A DNA stretch of 21,641 bases from a virus. The position numbers were made by a program, and so were the translations under genes. Below the pieces are notes generated by a model. It was not told where the DNA came from, made no database searches, and saw only the letters and a program-made list of their open reading frames with translations. Positions 5,782 through 11,879 of this stretch are shown here, piece by piece. Every line of letters starts with the position of its first letter. Position 1 is the stretch's first letter. The DNA is taken from positions 1-21,641 of the IMG/VR virus record IMGVR_UViG_3300022937_000171, one strand, 5' to 3'.

Positions 5782-6702
5782 ATGTCTTTTAAATCCCTCA
5801 AAGCCCAAGGTTCCCTTCTGGAGAAACTGAACAAGGAAATCAATAAGGTAGAAGGTGTTTCTGGTTATGTCGATGAGCGACTCTGGAAACCTACCATGGG
5901 TAAAGAAGGTGTCGGCAGTGCCGTCATTCGATTCCTGCCTCCCACTGAAGGTTGCGACATGCCTTGGGCAAAGGTCTGGAGTCATGCCTTCCAGGGTCCT
6001 GGTGGATGGTATATTGAGAACTCTCTGACCACTCTTGGTCAGCAAGATCCTGTCAGCGAGGCAAACCGTCTGCTGTGGAACAGTGGTCTGGATAGCGACA
6101 AGGAAGTTGCTCGTAAGCAGAAGCGTAAACTGTCTTACTACAGCAACATCTATGTGATCAAAGATCCTGCTAACCCTCAGAACGAAGGTCGTGTCTTCCT
6201 TTACAAGTATGGTAAGAAGATTCATGACAAGATCATTGAACTGATGCAACCTGAGTTTGAAGGTCAGGAACCCATCAATCCTTTTGACTTCTGGACAGGT
6301 GCTGATTTCAACCTTCGCATTAAGAAGGTTGCAGGTTTCTGGAACTATGACTCTTCTGGTTTCGGTCGTCCTGGAACCCTGCGTAATGCGGATCGTGATA
6401 TGGACGACTTTGAACTGGAAGCAATCTATAACAAGATGTATGATCTGAATGAGTTCACTGATGCCAAGAACTTCAAGTCCTATGACGAACTGAAGACCCG
6501 TCTTGACACTGTGCTTAAGGGTCGTGCTCCTGCACCTGAGGTTCGTGATGAAGAGATGGACTTCGGTGCTCCTACTCCTGCACCAATGCCTGCTGCAATG
6601 AAGGAAGAACTGAACAACCTGACTGCATCTGCAGCACCTGTTGCTTCTGCATCTGAGGATACCTACTCCTACTTTGACTCCCTCGCCAACGAGGACTTCT
6701 GA
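5782..6702 (+). CDS. 32: Single-stranded DNA-binding protein gp32
   Basis: This 306-residue protein is close to T4 gp32 in length (301). It has an N-terminal basic segment (M-S-F-K-S-L-K), an OB-fold core with S-Y-Y-S-N-I-Y-V-I-K-D-P and N-E-G-R-V-F-L-Y-K-Y-G-K-K-I, a following G-A-D-F-N-L-R-I-K-K-V-A-G-F-W-N-Y block, a Pro/Ala-rich linker and an acidic tail (E-D-T-Y-S-Y-F-D-S-L-A-N-E-D-F). It coats single-stranded DNA and binds gp59 and others through the tail. The T4 zinc-ligand cysteines are absent: only C58 remains, with H68. It has GGAG at 5771-5774 and its own promoter. Codons are host-optimised (CGT, CTG, AAC), unlike the tail genes. Confidence 0.95.
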   Translation: MSFKSLKAQGSLLEKLNKEINKVEGVSGYVDERLWKPTMGKEGVGSAVIRFLPPTEGCDMPWAKVWSHAFQGPGGWYIENSLTTLGQQDPVSEANRLLWNSGLDSDKEVARKQKRKLSYYSNIYVIKDPANPQNEGRVFLYKYGKKIHDKIIELMQPEFEGQEPINPFDFWTGADFNLRIKKVAGFWNYDSSGFGRPGTLRNADRDMDDFELEAIYNKMYDLNEFTDAKNFKSYDELKTRLDTVLKGRAPAPEVRDEEMDFGAPTPAPMPAAMKEELNNLTASAAPVASASEDTYSYFDSLANEDF

Positions 6703-6818
6703 TGGGAGAAGCGGTTCACGCTTGGAACTCCATGTCCTACGGGGAGGGGTTCCTCTTCTCCCTGTGGGTCATCGGGATGTACTACATCAAGCTTCGCATG
6801 GATAAATTTATTAAATAA
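6702..6818 (+). CDS. 38-residue membrane protein coupled to gp32
   Basis: The stop of gp32 and the ATG of this frame overlap by one base (TGATG), and GGGGAGG-type bases lie within the gene rather than before it. The product has one hydrophobic segment, about residues 15-31 (G-E-G-F-L-F-S-L-W-V-I-G-M-Y-Y-I), flanked by a short polar N-terminus and a basic end (K-L-R-M-D-K-F-I-K). Base composition and codon use follow gp32, which suggests it is translated. It may be a small inner-membrane protein made along with gp32. No homologue recognised. Confidence 0.6.
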   Translation: MGEAVHAWNSMSYGEGFLFSLWVIGMYYIKLRMDKFIK

Positions 6819-6930
6819 ATTTTCCCAAAACGAAATTCACTTTTTAGTTACAAAAAAGTCGGAAAAAAAACTCCGCCAAAAATTTGCCCAAAAGGGTCGA
6901 TGTAAATTTTACTTATGAAACTTACTTATT

Positions 6931-7128
6931 ATGCACTACAAACCATATTCTCAAGAGTGGCATAGATACAGGTATCTCAAGGAAGCAATCGATAAATACC
7001 TAGATGATGGTATTGATCCGACGTTTATTATGGATGATATCCGTGATGTCCTCCATACACGCTCAGAAGCGGCATATGCCGAATTTCAACGGATTAATCA
7101 ATTAGAGCACTATCTATCGGAAGAGTAA
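6931..7128 (+). CDS. Unknown 65-residue protein
   Basis: The product is small and helical, with Y-S-Q-E-W-H-R-Y-R-Y-L-K-E-A-I-D-K-Y at the start and an acidic C-terminus. It appears similar to short hypothetical genes downstream of gp32 in marine T4-like phages, but I cannot name a family. The 112 bases before it (6819-6930) are very A/T-rich, with no clear ribosome-binding site or promoter; an ATG at 6915 in another frame gives only a 16-codon product. It is the first of three short genes read towards the inverted gp53 block. Function unknown. Confidence 0.75.
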   Translation: MHYKPYSQEWHRYRYLKEAIDKYLDDGIDPTFIMDDIRDVLHTRSEAAYAEFQRINQLEHYLSEE

Positions 7129-7129
7129 C

Positions 7130-7444
7130 ATGCTTTCTACACAGTATCGCCTCAGGTTAGAGTTTATTTGTAGTAAAATTGCAAATAAGGAGGAAGTGAA
7201 ACTAGAAGACATGATTTGGGCAGAGAAACTTGCCAAACGTTATACTACTGCTCGTGAGTGGTTGAACAAAGCACGTCGTCAGGCGTCACAGGACATCCAG
7301 GAGGGCAGTATGGACGATTTTATGAATAAGATGGGACTAGGTGATCCCGACCCATCTAATTATAAAAAGGGATTCGGTTCAGCAGACGAAATTGTTGATT
7401 GGTTCAAACAAGACAAACCTGATGATTGGAGACAACGTGACTGA
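7130..7444 (+). CDS. Unknown 104-residue protein
   Basis: It starts two bases after the preceding stop. The N-terminal half is basic and helical (L-E-D-M-I-W-A-E-K-L-A-K-R-Y, then L-N-K-A-R-R-Q-A), while the C-terminal half is acidic with D-D-F-M-N-K-M-G-L-G-D-P-D-P-S-N and a Trp-rich end (D-W-F-K-Q-D-K-P-D-D-W-R). This split charge pattern is like a small adaptor, but no family is recognised. It overlaps the next gene by 8 bases if that gene starts at GTG 7437. Confidence 0.75.
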   Translation: MLSTQYRLRLEFICSKIANKEEVKLEDMIWAEKLAKRYTTAREWLNKARRQASQDIQEGSMDDFMNKMGLGDPDPSNYKKGFGSADEIVDWFKQDKPDDWRQRD

Positions 7445-7622
7445 GAATGAACCTCGTATTAGAGGTGATTGGCGTGAAGCAACTAACAAGGTGATTGCCG
7501 CTAATTTGGTTGAAAACCTTGAAAAGTTGCTAAATGGCAAAGCATCTCATTACTACTGTTCTGACAGAACTACAAAACACGAAAAAATCGTGATTGAGTT
7601 TAATCACGAAAACAAAAGTTAA
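7437..7622 (+). CDS. Unknown small protein, probable GTG start
   Basis: GTG 7437 is preceded by GGAG at 7428-7431 and gives 61 residues, beginning V-T-E-N-E-P-R-I-R-G-D-W-R-E-A. Upstream in-frame ATGs at 7422 and 7341 lie deeper in the previous gene and lack a binding site. The C-terminal K-I-V-I-E-F-N-H strand and the Y-Y-C-S-D-R-T-T-K hairpin suggest a small mixed fold of unknown function. Its final codons contain a hairpin that works as a terminator on the other strand. Its stop shares the TTAA at 7619-7622 with the stop of the convergent gp53 gene. Confidence 0.7.
   Translation: MTENEPRIRGDWREATNKVIAANLVENLEKLLNGKASHYYCSDRTTKHEKIVIEFNHENKS
7582..7609 (-). terminator. Intrinsic terminator of the gp4-gp48-gp53 block, inside the opposing gene
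   Basis: On the minus strand, an 8-bp perfect stem (TCGTGATT with AATCACGA, 7588-7609) closes a 6-base loop and is followed by six T (complement of AAAAAA at 7582-7587). It is just beyond the gp53 stop. The plus strand lacks a T-tract after the stem, so it should act only on leftward transcripts. Confidence 0.7.
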
Positions 7623-8242
7623 TTATTAGAGATTTTTAGAGTTTCGTTGAGATACTCTGTACTAGGAGTAAACTTCATCTCATTAGTAAAGATTTCGACA
7701 AATTGATCAACTAACGCGGGTCTTAGTACAAAGATCTCGCGTTTTTTGTCATTTTTGCGTAATTCGTAAATGTAGTTACTTACTGGACCTCTAGATTGCT
7801 CCTTACTTACTAAGTTTCCGTCTGGATCGACAAATCTGTATGCTTCTCCAACTTGGAGTCCTGCGGGTAAAATGATATTATCATCATATTTCTGTTCAAT
7901 CGTCTCATAGTGATGAATACCTCGTACATCATCATACGTTGCATTCAAATATGTCTCAAAAACTGGTTGTGTCATTGGCCAGTCATTATACAGATTTTTG
8001 ATATTATTGATCATCATTATAATCCAGTCATAACCTGGATCTCCGTAATAATCCATAGAAATGGTATCTGGTCTTTCCCCATCACGGACAAAATAGTCCT
8101 CAAAAATGGTTGATCCTGGTACAATGTTGTCTATCAGTTTGATGCGAGCAAAAATATTCTTGATGGCAATGTATGTACCATCATTGGGGTTTTTATCGTA
8201 TTTAAGATAGAGAATTTCTGGAACTTTGTCGAAATATGCCAT
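7619..8242 (-). CDS. 53: Baseplate wedge protein gp53
   Basis: This 207-residue protein is close to T4 gp53 (196). It has the expected order: an N-terminal Y-F-D-K-V-P-E-I-L-Y segment, I-K-N-I-F-A-R-I-K-L, then F-E-D-Y-F-V-R-D-G-E-R-P-D-T-I-S, Y-Y-G-D-P-G-Y-D-W-I-I-M-M-I-N and a final helical region. The P-D-x-I-S...Y-G-x-x-x-Y-x-W block is the LysM-like part of the family. gp53 joins the wedges around the hub of the baseplate. It is the last gene of the leftward block, two bases after gp48, and its transcript probably ends at the terminator at 7582-7609. Confidence 0.85.
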   Translation of the reverse strand: MAYFDKVPEILYLKYDKNPNDGTYIAIKNIFARIKLIDNIVPGSTIFEDYFVRDGERPDTISMDYYGDPGYDWIIMMINNIKNLYNDWPMTQPVFETYLNATYDDVRGIHHYETIEQKYDDNIILPAGLQVGEAYRFVDPDGNLVSKEQSRGPVSNYIYELRKNDKKREIFVLRPALVDQFVEIFTNEMKFTPSTEYLNETLKISNN

Positions 8243-8244
8243 TT

Positions 8245-9270
8245 TTATGCTTCGGTAATTTGCGTTAAATCTTCAAAAGTTTCAATATCTTGTCTTACCA
8301 GAGTTGTGAGTTCTGCAAACTGTAAACTCAATCTAACTGCTTGAACAAACCCATTTTTAGTTAGTGCAATAACATTATCTGGGGTATAATCAACATTCAT
8401 GGCGGTTAATGCACAGTATTTGGTGTTTGGTAAAAAGTCACTAACATGTGGAGTTGCAGAACTTACATCAGTGACAACACCATTTGATTTAACCTTAAAT
8501 TTGCTTTTAAGTCCACTTGGGATAATTCTCCAAATGTATGGATATCCTAAAAATAGGGAATTGCTTCTTCCTTTTTGTTTTGAACTTGGGTGCATACCCA
8601 ATTTAAACTGTTTAACAATCTTTCGGATTTCATTTTCCTCAGTAACATCTCTTGCTACAAACAGATAATCAAAGTTGAAAGATCTTGTTTGCATTTTATT
8701 GAAGGTTTGTAGGGAATTATCATTAAATGTTTGACCAAATGCAGCACCTACTAAAGTATCTAAACTAATATTTTCAACTTTTGGAATTGCTTGAAATCCG
8801 TTTAATTTAGTAACTTGATCGACAATAGAATTGGCAGCGGTTGATGCAATTCCTTTTGCTGCAGCACCAAAGAAACCACCTGCACCCTCAGTTCCAAACA
8901 TACTTCCCAAAGCACCAAATGATATCTTCTGCCACTCTGCACCATATTGATATTCCATTTTAGGGGGAAGATATAGTGAAATATTTGCTACTCCAGTATT
9001 TTGTGATGAGTTAGCATTACCTGATGCTGTGGGATTGATTCCTGAACCACCTTCTTCTGTGGGAGCACCACCAAAAACACTAGTTAAATTTGAATTAATG
9101 TTATCTGCGGTAAGATTTACATCTTTATTACTACCAGAAATAATATTTTGAATATCTGCTAATGCACCAGGTGGTGTAGGTGCTGCAGAATAGTCATACG
9201 CTCTAAACGTAAGAAACAATCCAGTATTTGTTACACTGGTTCTTGGATATATTAACCTAGTAGCTGTCAT
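8245..9270 (-). CDS. 48: Baseplate tail-tube cap protein gp48
   Basis: This 341-residue protein (T4 gp48 is 364) has a Gly/Asn/Ala-rich N-terminal third (about residues 35-95), the Y-L-P-P-K-M-E-Y-Q-Y-G-A-E-W segment (about 100-113), an Ala/Gly-rich linker, then the tube-like domain with T-R-S-F-N-F-D-Y-L-F-V-A-R and K-Y-C-A-L-T-A-M-N-V-D-Y-T-P. These are the conserved points of gp48-type tube initiators, which sit on the hub and, with gp54, start tail-tube polymerisation. Its start overlaps the stop of the upstream gene by one base. Together with gp54 (read the other way) it completes the tube-start pair. Confidence 0.85.
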   Translation of the reverse strand: MTATRLIYPRTSVTNTGLFLTFRAYDYSAAPTPPGALADIQNIISGSNKDVNLTADNINSNLTSVFGGAPTEEGGSGINPTASGNANSSQNTGVANISLYLPPKMEYQYGAEWQKISFGALGSMFGTEGAGGFFGAAAKGIASTAANSIVDQVTKLNGFQAIPKVENISLDTLVGAAFGQTFNDNSLQTFNKMQTRSFNFDYLFVARDVTEENEIRKIVKQFKLGMHPSSKQKGRSNSLFLGYPYIWRIIPSGLKSKFKVKSNGVVTDVSSATPHVSDFLPNTKYCALTAMNVDYTPDNVIALTKNGFVQAVRLSLQFAELTTLVRQDIETFEDLTQITEA

Positions 9271-9737
9271 TACTTACGTTGACCTAATTGAACTTTCTTT
9301 GCACTAACAAATCTATTTTTACTATCACGAAATTCCTCTATAGATAAAGCAGCAAATTCAACAAGTTCTTCTTCTGGAACTTCAAAAAATAAATTATCTG
9401 CTCGACTTACAATATATCTATGTAGCAATTTAAGGGGTATGGTTACCTTGCTATTTAGAAACTTTTTAGCAAGGATCATTCTTTGTTTTTGTGTGGTATA
9501 GTGGAAGTTTGCCCCCATAAACCCATCTTCATAGATATTAGTTACTAAAACTAAAGGGTATTTGTCCCAACGTGCCAATTGTACTTTTGTTTTGGGATCA
9601 TATTCAAAAAGGTAGAATTTTCCCACCATGACATCAGATTTTGCATAATCTTTGTCAAAAAGATATTCAAACGCTATAGATCGTTGTCTTGCAATAGTTT
9701 TTGCGCCGTCTTTTTTGATTTCTTCGATGACACTCAT
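9270..9737 (-). CDS. Unknown protein of the late structural block
   Basis: This 155-residue protein lies between gp4 and gp48 and overlaps both (4 bases with gp4, 1 base with gp48). It has a basic N-terminal helix, then K-F-Y-L-F-E-Y-D-P-K-T-K, a W-D-K-Y-P-L-V-L-V-T strand and a G-F-M-G-A-N-F-H-Y-T motif that I remember in hypothetical or 'virion structural' proteins of marine T4-like phages. The C-terminal part is helical with a mixed-charge end. No catalytic or membrane features are seen. The context suggests a role in the virion or in assembly, but I cannot assign one. Confidence 0.75.
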   Translation of the reverse strand: MSVIEEIKKDGAKTIARQRSIAFEYLFDKDYAKSDVMVGKFYLFEYDPKTKVQLARWDKYPLVLVTNIYEDGFMGANFHYTTQKQRMILAKKFLNSKVTIPLKLLHRYIVSRADNLFFEVPEEELVEFAALSIEEFRDSKNRFVSAKKVQLGQRK

Positions 9738-10168
9738 ATCTTTAGTTCCTTTTCTGTTAGGATCTTAAATTGCCAACGTCTGTCTTTACAATACTCAATT
9801 GCTGCTTTCCACTTTGCGTCATTAACTGCGTAAGTGGTAACTTCAGTTATATACCTCTTTGTACGACGGCGTTGTTTTTCGGGAGGCGTTGTCTGCTTAA
9901 GTGGTTTGATCTCAATAATAAACTTCTGCGTCCCGCCAGTTTTAGTTCTTGCTCGGACATAGAAATCTGGGAAGTAACGATGGACCCGATTATCAAGAGG
10001 AGAAATGTAAGGAATAACGATTTCTTCACTTCCCCATTCAAGGACATTTTCATTGTTATCGCACCATACCATGAATTTTCTTTCCCATAAAGATCTGTAG
10101 ATAACATTTGTCGGATCTCCCTTGTATTTTTTGGGATGGGAAGGTCGATATTTCCCACTATATGCCAT
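9734..10168 (-). CDS. 4: Head completion protein gp4, PD-(D/E)XK nuclease fold
   Basis: This 144-residue protein (T4 gp4 is 150) begins M-A-Y-S-G-K-Y-R-P and continues G-D-P-T-N-V-I-Y-R-S-L-W-E-R, near-identical in pattern to T4 gp4. It carries the nuclease-type core R-Y-F-P67-D68-F-Y and F-I-I-E86-I-K88-P, as in TnsA/PD-(D/E)XK enzymes. In T4, gp4 (called gp50/65) is needed to complete packaged heads before tail joining. It is the first gene of the leftward block and has a minus-strand late element (10197-10203) 29 bases before its ATG. Confidence 0.9.
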   Translation of the reverse strand: MAYSGKYRPSHPKKYKGDPTNVIYRSLWERKFMVWCDNNENVLEWGSEEIVIPYISPLDNRVHRYFPDFYVRARTKTGGTQKFIIEIKPLKQTTPPEKQRRRTKRYITEVTTYAVNDAKWKAAIEYCKDRRWQFKILTEKELKI

Positions 10169-10169
10169 A

Positions 10170-10182
10170 CTAAATATAAATA
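10170..10182 (+). promoter_or_regulatory. Late promoter for gp54 (overlapping CTAAATA and TATAAATA)
   Basis: CTAAATA at 10170-10176 runs into TATAAATA at 10175-10182, the latter the exact T4 late -10 element. The expected start, about 10188, is about 16 bases before the gp54 ATG at 10204. No -35 box is needed for T4 late promoters. It lies in the only gap between the divergent late blocks. Confidence 0.75.
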
Positions 10183-10196
10183 TACGTTCCTAGTCC

Positions 10197-10203
10197 TATT
10201 TAG
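10197..10203 (-). promoter_or_regulatory. Candidate late promoter element for the gp4-gp53 block (CTAAATA, minus strand)
   Basis: The plus strand reads TATTTAG at 10197-10203, directly before the gp54 ATG; read leftward this is CTAAATA, 29 bases before the gp4 ATG. Transcription would start near 10191 and run left across the gp54 promoter. It faces that promoter. Confidence 0.55.
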
Positions 10204-10959
10204 ATGAACATCGACAGAATTAGAAAAAATATTGTGGGTGACTATGGATTAGCTACATCAAATCAGTATCATATCTCTTTTGAACTCCCTCCGTTACTTA
10301 ATATCAATACGGATGGAACTTTAACTGACTTTATGAACAATAGAGGTTTTCCTTTTGCTGGTTCCAATATTCCAGAAAGTTATGGGAGAAATGACAATGT
10401 GGTAAATAATGGAACAAAGTTGAGTTTTTTGGCAGATGAAGTTAATATTCCAGGATATAGTATTGCAACTGGAGATTTAAAAGGTATTGTTCCTGGTATC
10501 AATGTTAGATACGCACACACCAGAAACTTTACTGAAATGAATGTTTCATTTTTGATGGATATGGACCATACTCCATTGAAGTTTTTAAGATTGTGGTCTG
10601 ATTATATTTTTGGATTTGAAACTTCATACGGAACTGGATCTGTATCACCAACCATATTGTCTCAACTTCAATATTACAATAACTATGCTCATGATATTAT
10701 TATTGATAAGTTAGAACCTAATACTAGTTCTAAAACAAAATCGACAGCAAAGAGCAGTTATGATACTCATAATGTAGTTACTAGAACTCGTCTTCACAAA
10801 GCATTTCCATATATGATTAATGATTTAACCGTGAGTAATGCTCCAAATCAACCAATGCGATTACAAACCACGTTCTATTACGAATATTTTACGACAGAAA
10901 CTTTACAGAATAAGAGATCTATTGGAGCAAAAACATTACAAAATTCCCTTAGAATTTGA
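10204..10959 (+). CDS. 54: Baseplate tube-initiator protein gp54
   Basis: This 251-residue protein (shorter than T4 gp54, 320) has the tail-tube fold signature seen in gp19, gp48 and gp54. It reads F-L-A-D-E-V-N-I-P-G-Y-S-I-A-T-G-D, then P-G-I-N-V-R-Y-A-H-T-R-N-F-T-E-M, M-D-M-D-H-T-P-L-K-F-L-R-L-W-S-D-Y-I, and a Y-Y-N-N-Y-A-H-D-I strand. gp54 caps gp48 and starts polymerisation of gp19 tube rings. No signal peptide is seen, as expected for a virion protein assembled in the cytoplasm. gp19 itself is excluded by length and place in the hub cluster, though the three families are related. Confidence 0.8.
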   Translation: MNIDRIRKNIVGDYGLATSNQYHISFELPPLLNINTDGTLTDFMNNRGFPFAGSNIPESYGRNDNVVNNGTKLSFLADEVNIPGYSIATGDLKGIVPGINVRYAHTRNFTEMNVSFLMDMDHTPLKFLRLWSDYIFGFETSYGTGSVSPTILSQLQYYNNYAHDIIIDKLEPNTSSKTKSTAKSSYDTHNVVTRTRLHKAFPYMINDLTVSNAPNQPMRLQTTFYYEYFTTETLQNKRSIGAKTLQNSLRI

Positions 10960-10961
10960 TA

Positions 10962-10968
10962 CTAAATA
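10962..10968 (+). promoter_or_regulatory. Candidate late promoter element for gp26 (CTAAATA)
   Basis: CTAAATA lies two bases after the gp54 stop and 24 bases before the gp26 ATG, in a 33-base gap. The next ribosome-binding site is GGAG at 10981-10984. It would start the hub operon that contains gp26, gp51 and the two giant genes. Confidence 0.55.
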
Positions 10969-10992
10969 ACTCTATGATATGGAGTTTAATTA

Positions 10993-11694
10993 ATGTCCTT
11001 ACCTACTCTGAATACACCAACTTATAATCTTACCGTTCCATCTACAAAACAAAGAATCAAATATAGACCCTTTGTTGTAAAAGAAGAAAAGATTCTTCTG
11101 ATGGCACTTGAATCTGAAGATGATAATCAAATTGCAGATGCGTTGAAATCAATTATCAATGCTTGTGTAACTACTAAAGATTTTGATTTTGATAAGTTGG
11201 CGACATTTGATATTGAATATATCTTTTTGAATATTAGAGGTAAATCCGTAGGAGAAGTAATTGAACTCATTGTGATTGCTCCAGATGATGGAGAAACTGA
11301 AGTAAGAATTAACATCAACATTGATGATGTTAAGGTAAAATTTGATAAAGATCACTCTAATAAAATTCAATTATCTGATGATCTTTGGGTAGAGATGAAG
11401 TATCCTGGTTTGGATAGTTTTACTAAACCTCAAGAGGATATTAATGATACATTTGAGTTTGTTGCAAATTCTATTGAAAAGATTTACAATGAAGAGGATG
11501 TTTGGGATAGTTCAACAACAACTTCTGAAGAATTTGTATCTTTCCTTGAGAGCATGAGTAGCAAACAATTTAATGATGTTCAAAAGTTCTTTGAAACCAT
11601 GCCTTCTTTAAAGCATGAGGTTAAATTTACTAATCCCAATACTCAGGTTGAATCAACCTATGTTGTTGAAGGACTTGCTAATTTTTTCGGATAA
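10993..11694 (+). CDS. 26: Baseplate hub assembly protein gp26 (T4_baseplate family)
   Basis: This 233-residue protein shows the T4_baseplate family (PF12322-type) pattern. It has an N-terminal Y-N-L-T-V-P-S-T-K segment, R-P-F-V-V-K-E-E-K-I-L-L-M-A-L-E-S, then I-I-N-A-C-V, F-D-I-E-Y-I-F-L-N-I-R and a D-D-L-W-V-E-M-K-Y-P block. T4 gp26 is needed for hub assembly. It has GGAG before its ATG. Its last codons contain the slippery heptamer T-TTT-TTC (11682-11688), one codon before its stop, and the gp51 frame is exactly -1 from it. So a second product, a gp26-gp51 fusion of about 295 residues, is possible. Confidence 0.85.
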   Translation: MSLPTLNTPTYNLTVPSTKQRIKYRPFVVKEEKILLMALESEDDNQIADALKSIINACVTTKDFDFDKLATFDIEYIFLNIRGKSVGEVIELIVIAPDDGETEVRININIDDVKVKFDKDHSNKIQLSDDLWVEMKYPGLDSFTKPQEDINDTFEFVANSIEKIYNEEDVWDSSTTTSEEFVSFLESMSSKQFNDVQKFFETMPSLKHEVKFTNPNTQVESTYVVEGLANFFG

Positions 11695-11723
11695 GCCTCT
11701 TCCATAATTCCTTAGAGAATTAT
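11682..11723 (+). promoter_or_regulatory. Candidate -1 ribosomal frameshift signal (slippery site plus hairpin)
   Basis: T-TTT-TTC (11682-11688) fits the X-XXY-YYZ slippery form in the gp26 frame. One codon later is the gp26 stop (TAA, 11692-11694). A 7-bp hairpin, ATAATTC (704-710) with GAATTAT (717-723), counting within 11 kb, follows 15 bases after the heptamer. The hairpin is A/T-rich and its spacer is longer than usual, so it would be a weak stimulator. Confidence 0.5.
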
Positions 11724-11879
11724 TACAGAACTAATTTTTCATTAATGCAACATCATAAGTACAGTTTAACTGAACTTGATGGTCTGATTCCTTGGGAGAA
11801 AGACATTTACATTGCATTATTGAAACAGTATCTGGAAGAGGAAAGACAAAGAATCGAACAGCAAAAACACCAAAGTTAA
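11688..11879 (+). CDS. 51: Baseplate hub assembly catalyst gp51 (no standard start; -1 frame of gp26)
   Basis: The frame is open from 11682 to a TAA at 11877-11879 and encodes a conserved-looking run: S-L-F-H-N-S-L-E-N-Y-Y-R-T-N-F-S-L, then Y-S-L-T-E-L-D-G-L-I-P-W-E-K-D-I-Y, and a charged helix ending in E-E-E-R-Q-R-I-E. This agrees, from memory, with short gp51 proteins of cyanophages. There is no ATG before 11745, which would remove half of the conserved part; only an ATA (11691) overlaps the gp26 stop. Entry by frameshift from gp26 is the best explanation; re-initiation at ATA, or an ATG 11745 start giving 44 residues, are the alternatives. It overlaps the next gene in TAATG. Confidence 0.65.
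   Translation, partial: RISLFHNSLENYYRTNFSLMQHHKYSLTELDGLIPWEKDIYIALLKQYLEEERQRIEQQKHQS

Noticed and set aside
6856-6900. Possible terminator after gp32 (CGGA-A8-type loop-TCCG, and CCC-AAAA-GGG)
   Set aside because: Stems of only 3-4 bp and no T-tract following; not convincing.
9448-9454. Minus-strand CTAAATA inside the unknown gene at 9270-9737
   Set aside because: About 180 bases from the next start (gp48) and within coding sequence; spacing differs from the other elements.
11792-11878. Longer form of the M23 giant protein from ATG 11792
   Set aside because: It lies inside the gp51 frame; the TAATG start at 11879 is the usual coupling in this genome.
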